Shown: positions 59,597-64,000 of the stretch, one piece after another
How positions within the stretch are numbered: the first letter of the stretch is position 1
How the letters are laid out: every line of letters begins with the position of its first letter
Source of the DNA: Streptomyces sp. NBC_01788
GTDB taxonomy: Bacteria > Actinomycetota > Actinomycetes > Streptomycetales > Streptomycetaceae
Direction: 5' to 3'
Assembly (NCBI RefSeq): GCF_035917575.1
Contig: NZ_CP109090.1
Coordinates: forward strand, 2,976,001-3,040,000
Length of the DNA: 64,000 nucleotides
The notes under the pieces: model-generated
The model's database searches: none
What the model was told of the DNA's origin: nothing
The model's input: the letters and a program-made list of their open reading frames with translations, nothing else
Made by a program: the position numbers and the translations under genes

Positions 59597-60412
59597 TCAC
59601 CAGTCCAGTTCGTCAGCGGTCTGCTCGGCGATCGCGGGTGCGCAGGTCATGCCGCGCCCGCCGGGCCCGGTGACCAGCCATACCCCGTCGCGCACCTGCT
59701 GCCGGTGCACGACCCGGCCGGGGTCGGTGCACTGCGCGTACACGCCGGCCCAGCGGCGGCGGACCTTCGGCAGCGGACGGCCGAGGAGGGACTCCACGAC
59801 ACGGGTGAGGTGCTCGTAGGGGTCCTCGACGGTGTCGAAGGCGAAGGGGTGCTCGTACTCGTGGGTGTCGCCGATGGTGAGTCCGCCGTCGGCGCGCTGC
59901 ACCATGAGGAGCTGCATCCGGTGGGCGGCGGCGATCTCGGCCTGCGGCCGGCCGGCGTTGAGCTCGTCCAGGGCCTCGGACGCGTAGGCCGGGTAGTACC
60001 GGAAGCTGTCGGCGTCCGCGACCGAGGTCGGCAGCGGCTCGCCGAGCGGGTCGGTCTGCATCATCTGGAGCCGTACGCGGCGGACCGGCAGGCCGGGGCC
60101 GGCGAGTTCCCGTACGAGTCCGCCGAGCCAGGCTCCCGTGCACAGCACCACCGCGTCGGCGGTGTGGACGTCGCCGTGGTCGTCGCGGACGGCGCCCTCG
60201 CCGACGACGTCCCGGACCTCACGCCCGGGCAGGAAGGTGTAGTTCGGGTGCTTGAGCAGTTCGGCGCGCAGGGCGAGCTGGGCGGTGCGCGGCTCGACGG
60301 CCGCGTCGCGCTCGCAGTACAGGGCCGCGTCGAACTCGCCGCGCAGGGCGGGGTTGAGGGCGCGGGCCTCGTCCGGGGTCAGCAGCTTGCGGCCGCGGAC
60401 GGCGGCGGCCGC
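59597..60412 (-). pseudogene. FAD-dependent oxidoreductase fragment lacking its N-terminus
   Basis: The C-terminal two thirds of a glycine-oxidase-like flavin enzyme (the TIGR03364 group tied to phosphonatase-like genes). The frame is homologous from about VRGRKLLTPDEARALNPALR through VVLCTGAWLGGLVRELAG to HRQQVRDGVWLVTGPGGRGM. The N-terminal GxGxxG FAD loop is absent, and the frame runs upstream into the truncated gntR without a start. Possible internal GTG at 60151 would give only 184 residues. A deletion joined this gene to the regulator near 60400-60425. Non-functional as an oxidase. Confidence 0.85.
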
Positions 60413-60723
60413 CGTACGCCTTCGGTGTAGCTGACCAGGGACAGTGGCTGCTCCAGCTTGGGGCCCGCGACGACCGTGCCGCGGCCCTGGCGCCGCAGCT
60501 TGCCCTCCAGGACGAGTTCGCGCACCGCCTGCCGCACGGTCTCGCGGGCGACCCCGTACTCCTCGGACAGATCGCGCTCGGTGGGGATCGGCCGGCCCTC
60601 GTCCAGTCCGCCGACGAGGTCGTCGATCCTCGCCTTCACCGCGTAGTACTTGGGAATGCGGCCGTGCTCCGGAATCCCGGAACGCACGGGGGCGCCGGGG
60701 GCCTGGTCGTTGGGGTAGTCCAC
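60379..60723 (-). pseudogene. truncated GntR-family regulator
   Basis: A complete winged-helix GntR DNA-binding domain (YYAVKARIDDLVGGLDEG; IPTERDLSEEYGVARETVRQ; VRELVLEGKLRRQGRGT). Then comes the first strand of the UTRA effector domain (KLEQPLSLVSYTEGVR), after which the frame turns into RPPPSAAASC and stops. The UTRA domain of about 140 residues is missing. The break lies at the same point where the oxidoreductase homology begins, in another frame. GTG 60723 is the likely start. The stub could still bind DNA without an inducer. Confidence 0.85.
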
Positions 60724-60788
60724 GCGGGAGATCGTCGCAGATCCGGGCGGGGGCTCGAGCGGTGGCTCGGGGTCGGGGCCGGCTCGGA

Positions 60789-61523
60789 TCAGCCGCGTCT
60801 GCGGGTCAGCGTCAGGGCGCCGCCGGTGGCGAGCAGCGCGGCGGCGACCGTGAGCGCTCCGGGCGGGGTGACCGGGCCCGTGCGGGCGAGTTCGTCGGCG
60901 TGGGGGACGTGGTCGCCGGGGGCGTGGGGGCCGCGGGGCGGCCCGTGGTGGTGCGGGCCGGTGTCGGCGTCGCCGGGGTCCGTGTCGATGCGGAACGCGT
61001 AGTCGTCGGACTGGCCGACCCAGTCCCCGTTGCCGCCGTGCCGCTGCACCACGGCGGCCGTCGCGGTGACCTCGTCGGCGACGGCGTCGGAGGTGATCTC
61101 CAGCCGGACCGTCACGGTGACGGTCTCGCCCGGGCCGACGGTGAAACCGGGCAGACCGGCGTCGAAGGGACCGACGAGTTCCTGCTGATCGGTGGTCTCG
61201 AAGGACACCGGATGCGCTTCGGAGCCGTTGTAGAACTCCATGTGGGCCTGGTCCGCCCTGAGAGCGCGCCGGGTGTCGACGAGCACCACGACCGGATGGA
61301 TGGCGGAACAGGTGCGGGAGGTCGTGTTGGTGAGGTCGATGAGGAAGTCGTCGTAGCCGCCGCCCGCCCGGTAGGTGTCGGGGCCCCCGCGGATCCGGCT
61401 GGTGATCGGGAACTGACGGTCGTCCGCCCCGGCGCAGGTGGGCCCCGCCACGGCATGGGCCGGTACGGCCGGAAGGGCGACGGCTGCGGCAAGGCAGAGG
61501 AACAGGGACGTGCACAGGCGCAT
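60789..61523 (-). CDS. LAXTG-anchored cell-wall protein
   Basis: A 244-residue surface protein. Signal peptide (LFLCLAAAVALPAVPAHA) at the N-terminus. The mature part is a beta-rich domain (ITSRIRGGPDTYRAGGGYDD; VTVTVRLEITSDAVADEVTA). A His/Pro-rich stretch follows (GPHHHGPPRGPHAPGDHVPH). Then come the sorting signal LARTG (212-216), a hydrophobic helix (ALTVAAALLATGGALTL) and TRRRG. LAXTG is the motif used by class E sortases in Streptomyces, the enzymes that attach chaplins. The His-rich patch may bind metal. Confidence 0.87.
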   Translation of the reverse strand: MRLCTSLFLCLAAAVALPAVPAHAVAGPTCAGADDRQFPITSRIRGGPDTYRAGGGYDDFLIDLTNTTSRTCSAIHPVVVLVDTRRALRADQAHMEFYNGSEAHPVSFETTDQQELVGPFDAGLPGFTVGPGETVTVTVRLEITSDAVADEVTATAAVVQRHGGNGDWVGQSDDYAFRIDTDPGDADTGPHHHGPPRGPHAPGDHVPHADELARTGPVTPPGALTVAAALLATGGALTLTRRRG

Positions 61524-61649
61524 GAACACATGACCGTGCCGGACAGCCCGGCCCCGGCAGGTCAGCCACCCCGGCACGCCCACGAACGCCGCCACAAGTC
61601 CGCCCGATCGGCCCCGGGGACACGTGTAGGTCCGGGCCGGGCACGCCTG

Positions 61650-62825
61650 TCAGCCGTCCCCCCGGCCGAACACCGGCGCGAGCAGCAACTGGGCCGCGCC
61701 CTCCGCGACCCCGCGCTCGCCTCCCGGCGCGATCCGGACCGGCACCGCGTCGCCCGGCGCGCCCTCCCGCCGGGCCCGCGCCGCGAGCACGTCGGCCACG
61801 CCCGTCACGAACGCCTCCGGCGCCGCCGCCACCGTACGGCCGCCGAGCAGCACCAACTCGATGTCCAGCAGGCCGACGAGGTTCGCGGCCCCGGCCCCCA
61901 GCACGCGTGCCGCCTCCGCGATCTCCCCCCGTTCCACGGCCGCGAGGCACAACACCTCGACGCACCCCCGGTCCCCGCACCCGCACAGCGGCCCGTCCAG
62001 CTGGATCACCTGGTGCCCGAACTCACCCGCCCCGGTCCGCGCCCCGCGGTGCACGCTCCCTGCGATCACCAGCCCGGCCCCGAGCCCGGTTCCGAGGTGG
62101 AGGTACGCGAACGAACGGCCCTCCCCCGCGACCGCCAACCCAAGCGCCGCCGCGTTCGTGTCCTTGTCGACCACGACCGGCACCCCGAGCCGCCGCGCGA
62201 GCGCGTCCCGCAACGGAAACCCGTCCCACTCCGGAAACCCGGTCACCCGATGCAGCACCCCCCGCCGATGGTCAAGCGGTCCGGGCAACGCCACCCCGAC
62301 TCCGAGGAGGGTCCGGACGTCGGAGGGCCGGGCGCGAGTTCCCTCGGCCGCGGCCGCCCCGGCCTCCGCCGCTCCGCCCCCCAGCGCCTCCCCCACCAGC
62401 CCCTCCACCTCGCGCGCCACCGTCGCCACGACGGACTCCGCGCCCGCGCCGAGGTTCAGCGGGCCACGGCGTTCGCCGGTCACGGTGCCGTTCAGGTCGA
62501 CGACGACCAGACGGAGTTCGTCGCGCTCGACATGGACCCCCACCGCGTGCCCCGCCTCCGGCACCAGTCGCAGCACCGTGCGCGGTTTGCCGCCCGTCGA
62601 CGCCCGCCGGCCCGCCTCCGCCGCGAGGCCCTGCTGCCGCAGCCGTGCCGTGATCTTGCTGACCGCCTGCGGAGTCAGCCCGGTCCACTCCGCGAGTTCC
62701 AGCCGGCTGATCCCCTCCGCGCCCGCCCCGCGCAGCAGATCGAGCACCAGCGCGGCGTTGTGGCTGCGCAGGGCCGGCAGGTTCACCCCCGCCGTCCCCC
62801 TGCCCGTCACTCCAGAGACCGTCAC
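61650..62825 (-). CDS. ROK-family transcriptional regulator
   Basis: A 391-residue sugar-responsive repressor. The N-terminal winged helix is LRSHNAALVLDLLRGAGAEG, ISRLELAEWTGLTPQAVSKI. The ROK domain has VGVALPGPLDHRRGVL, VVVDKDTNAAALG (Asp that binds sugar), FAYLHLGTGLGAGLVI and the zinc motif CGCGDRGCVE. GTG 62825 has GGAG about eight nt upstream. It is divergent from the Gfo/Idh/MocA dehydrogenase gene, with a dyad between them that could be its operator. The inducing sugar is unknown. Confidence 0.92.
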   Translation of the reverse strand: MTVSGVTGRGTAGVNLPALRSHNAALVLDLLRGAGAEGISRLELAEWTGLTPQAVSKITARLRQQGLAAEAGRRASTGGKPRTVLRLVPEAGHAVGVHVERDELRLVVVDLNGTVTGERRGPLNLGAGAESVVATVAREVEGLVGEALGGGAAEAGAAAAEGTRARPSDVRTLLGVGVALPGPLDHRRGVLHRVTGFPEWDGFPLRDALARRLGVPVVVDKDTNAAALGLAVAGEGRSFAYLHLGTGLGAGLVIAGSVHRGARTGAGEFGHQVIQLDGPLCGCGDRGCVEVLCLAAVERGEIAEAARVLGAGAANLVGLLDIELVLLGGRTVAAAPEAFVTGVADVLAARARREGAPGDAVPVRIAPGGERGVAEGAAQLLLAPVFGRGDG

Positions 62826-62935
62826 CGCGTCCGCTCCGCCCTTCCACCGCTCACACAGCACTACTCACACAGCACTGCTCACAGAACACGGTCCACGCAG
62901 CACCGCTCTCACAGCTATTCTGCCCGCCGCTTGCA

Positions 62936-62958
62936 CTTCAGCAACAGCGTTGCGAAAG
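62936..62958. promoter_or_regulatory. candidate operator between the ROK and Gfo/Idh/MocA genes
   Basis: Dyad CTTCAGCAAC-AGC-GTTGCGAAAG, eight of ten arm positions paired, nine nt before the dehydrogenase ATG. The CTTnnGCAAC pattern is AT-richer than the area and fits the style of ROK operators. Confidence 0.55.
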
Positions 62959-62966
62959 TAGGACCC

Positions 62967-64000
62967 ATGACTGGCACCCCCCTCCGCGTCGGCCTCGTCG
63001 GCTATGGCCTCGCCGGCTCCGCCTTCCACGCCCCGCTGATCGCCGCGACAGAGGGCCTGGCCCTGGACACGGTCGTCACCTCGAACCCGCAGCGGCAGGA
63101 GCAGGCCCGCGCGGACTTCCCGGACATCCGCCTCGCCGCCGCCCCCGACGAGCTGTTCGCCCGCGCCGGCGAGCTGGACCTGGTCGTCCTCGCCTCCCCG
63201 AACAAGACGCACGTCCCGCTCGCCGCGGCCGCCCTGAAGGCTGGCCTGCCGGTGGTCGTGGACAAGCCGATCGCCGGGACCGCGGCCGAGGCCCGCGATC
63301 TCGCCGCCCTGGCCGACGAACGCGGACTGCTCCTGTCCGTCTTCCAGAACCGCCGCTGGGACAACGACTTCCTCACCCTGCGCCGGCTGCTCACCGAGGG
63401 CGAGCTGGGCGACGTATGGCGGTTCGAGTCCCGTTTCGAGCGCTGGCGTCCGCAGCCGAAGGGCGGCTGGCGCGAGTCCGGCGACCCCGCGGAGATCGGA
63501 GGCCTGCTGTACGACCTCGGCAGTCACGTGGTCGACCAGGCCCTGGTGCTGTTCGGCCCCGCCACCCTGGTGTACGCCGAGTCGGTGGTGCGCCGCGCGG
63601 GCGCCGAGGCGGACGACGACACCTTCATCGCGATCACCCACGCCAATGGCGTCCGCTCCCACCTCCACGTCTCCGCGACGGCTGCCCAACTCGGCCCCCG
63701 TTTCCGGGTGCTGGGCTCCCGGGCGGGCTATGTGAAGTACGGCCTGGACCCGCAGGAGGCCGCGCTGCGGGAAGGCACCCGCCCGAACACCGACGGCTGG
63801 GGCGTCGAGGACGAGGCTCTGTGGGGCCGCGTCGGCTCCGGCGACTCGCCGCTGACCGGCGGCGGCCGTCCCGTACCGAGCGTGCCCGGCGACTACCCGG
63901 CGTACTACGCGGCCGTCGCCGCCGCCCTCCGCGACGGCGCCCCGAATCCGGTGACCGCCCAGGAGGCAGCCGCCGCCCTCGACGTCCTGGAGGCGGCCCG
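62967..64000 (+). CDS. Gfo/Idh/MocA-family oxidoreductase (C-terminus cut by window)
   Basis: NAD(P)-dependent sugar or polyol dehydrogenase. The Rossmann motif is VGLVGYGLAGSAFHAPL, followed by VVLASPNKTHVPLAAAALKA and the conserved catalytic-Lys block GLPVVVDKPIAG. The C-terminal beta-sheet domain includes GGLLYDLGSHVVDQALVLFG with the active-site Asp/His. About 344 residues are in view, and the frame is still open at the window end near the usual family C-terminus. GTAGGA lies upstream of the ATG. Divergent from the ROK regulator, which probably represses it. Confidence 0.93.
   Translation, partial: MTGTPLRVGLVGYGLAGSAFHAPLIAATEGLALDTVVTSNPQRQEQARADFPDIRLAAAPDELFARAGELDLVVLASPNKTHVPLAAAALKAGLPVVVDKPIAGTAAEARDLAALADERGLLLSVFQNRRWDNDFLTLRRLLTEGELGDVWRFESRFERWRPQPKGGWRESGDPAEIGGLLYDLGSHVVDQALVLFGPATLVYAESVVRRAGAEADDDTFIAITHANGVRSHLHVSATAAQLGPRFRVLGSRAGYVKYGLDPQEAALREGTRPNTDGWGVEDEALWGRVGSGDSPLTGGGRPVPSVPGDYPAYYAAVAAALRDGAPNPVTAQEAAAALDVLEAA

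Overview
This is a chromosomal segment of a Streptomyces. The evidence is very high GC with strong third-position GC bias, GTG/TTG starts, one TTA leucine codon sitting in the developmental regulator adpA, and a gene order that, from memory, matches the S. coelicolor chromosome around adpA/bldH-ornA, cebEFG-bglC, cdgA and cslA-glxA. No CRISPR array, insertion sequence, prophage or rRNA operon was seen. The window holds about 55 intact genes, two partial edge genes, three clearly broken genes and four tRNA genes.

Layout. 1-5.2 kb: amino-sugar genes (GH20 hexosaminidase with a DasR-type dre site, glmS), a YaaH-like membrane protein and a universal stress protein. 5.2-7.8 kb: adpA, orn and tRNA-His. 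7.9-13.3 kb: a large secreted FG-GAP protein, a Nudix hydrolase, an ankyrin protein and the LacI-type repressor CebR. 13.6-18.6 kb: cebEFG-bglC (cellobiose import and hydrolysis) with two CebR operators. 18.7-26.5 kb: a two-component system, a secreted protein, a spermidine-synthase-like protein, an HTH/TPR regulator, a histidine phosphatase and a PAP2 phosphatase. 26.3-30.5 kb: a tightly overlapping three-gene operon encoding a Cas4/Dna2-type nuclease with four candidate iron-sulfur cysteines, an unknown 534-residue protein and an SF1 helicase. It is followed by four 136-bp tandem repeats made from the helicase 3' end. 31-38.7 kb: two small conserved proteins, tRNA-Lys, an M6 metalloprotease, cdgA (PAS-GGDEF-EAL), an LLM flavin oxidoreductase and a formaldehyde-dehydrogenase-like MDR enzyme. 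38.9-46.8 kb: a catabolic island (two Asp/Glu-racemase-family enzymes, 2-hydroxyacid dehydrogenase, amidase, DUF3830 protein) attached to an ectoine-type ABC importer. 46.9-57.8 kb: two more identical tRNA-Lys genes around the hyphal-tip glycan machinery (LPMO lpmP with a dre site, SPFH protein, NlpC/P60-like enzyme, cslA, glxA, GH6 cslZ), then a sortase-like protein lacking the catalytic His with a Pro-rich partner. 57.9-60.7 kb: a NagD-like phosphatase and the decayed remains of an aminophosphonate operon. 60.8-64 kb: an LAXTG wall-anchored protein, a ROK regulator and a Gfo/Idh/MocA oxidoreductase cut by the window edge.

Together the window joins sugar sensing (DasR dre sites, CebR boxes, ROK) with developmental control (AdpA, CdgA, the bldA codon) and cell-surface glycan assembly (CslA/GlxA/LpmP/CslZ). 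The best candidates for undescribed biology are the split Dna2-like nuclease-helicase operon with its 3' repeat array, the amidase/racemase/DUF3830/Ehu island and the degenerate sortase pair. All S. coelicolor correspondences are from memory and were not searched.
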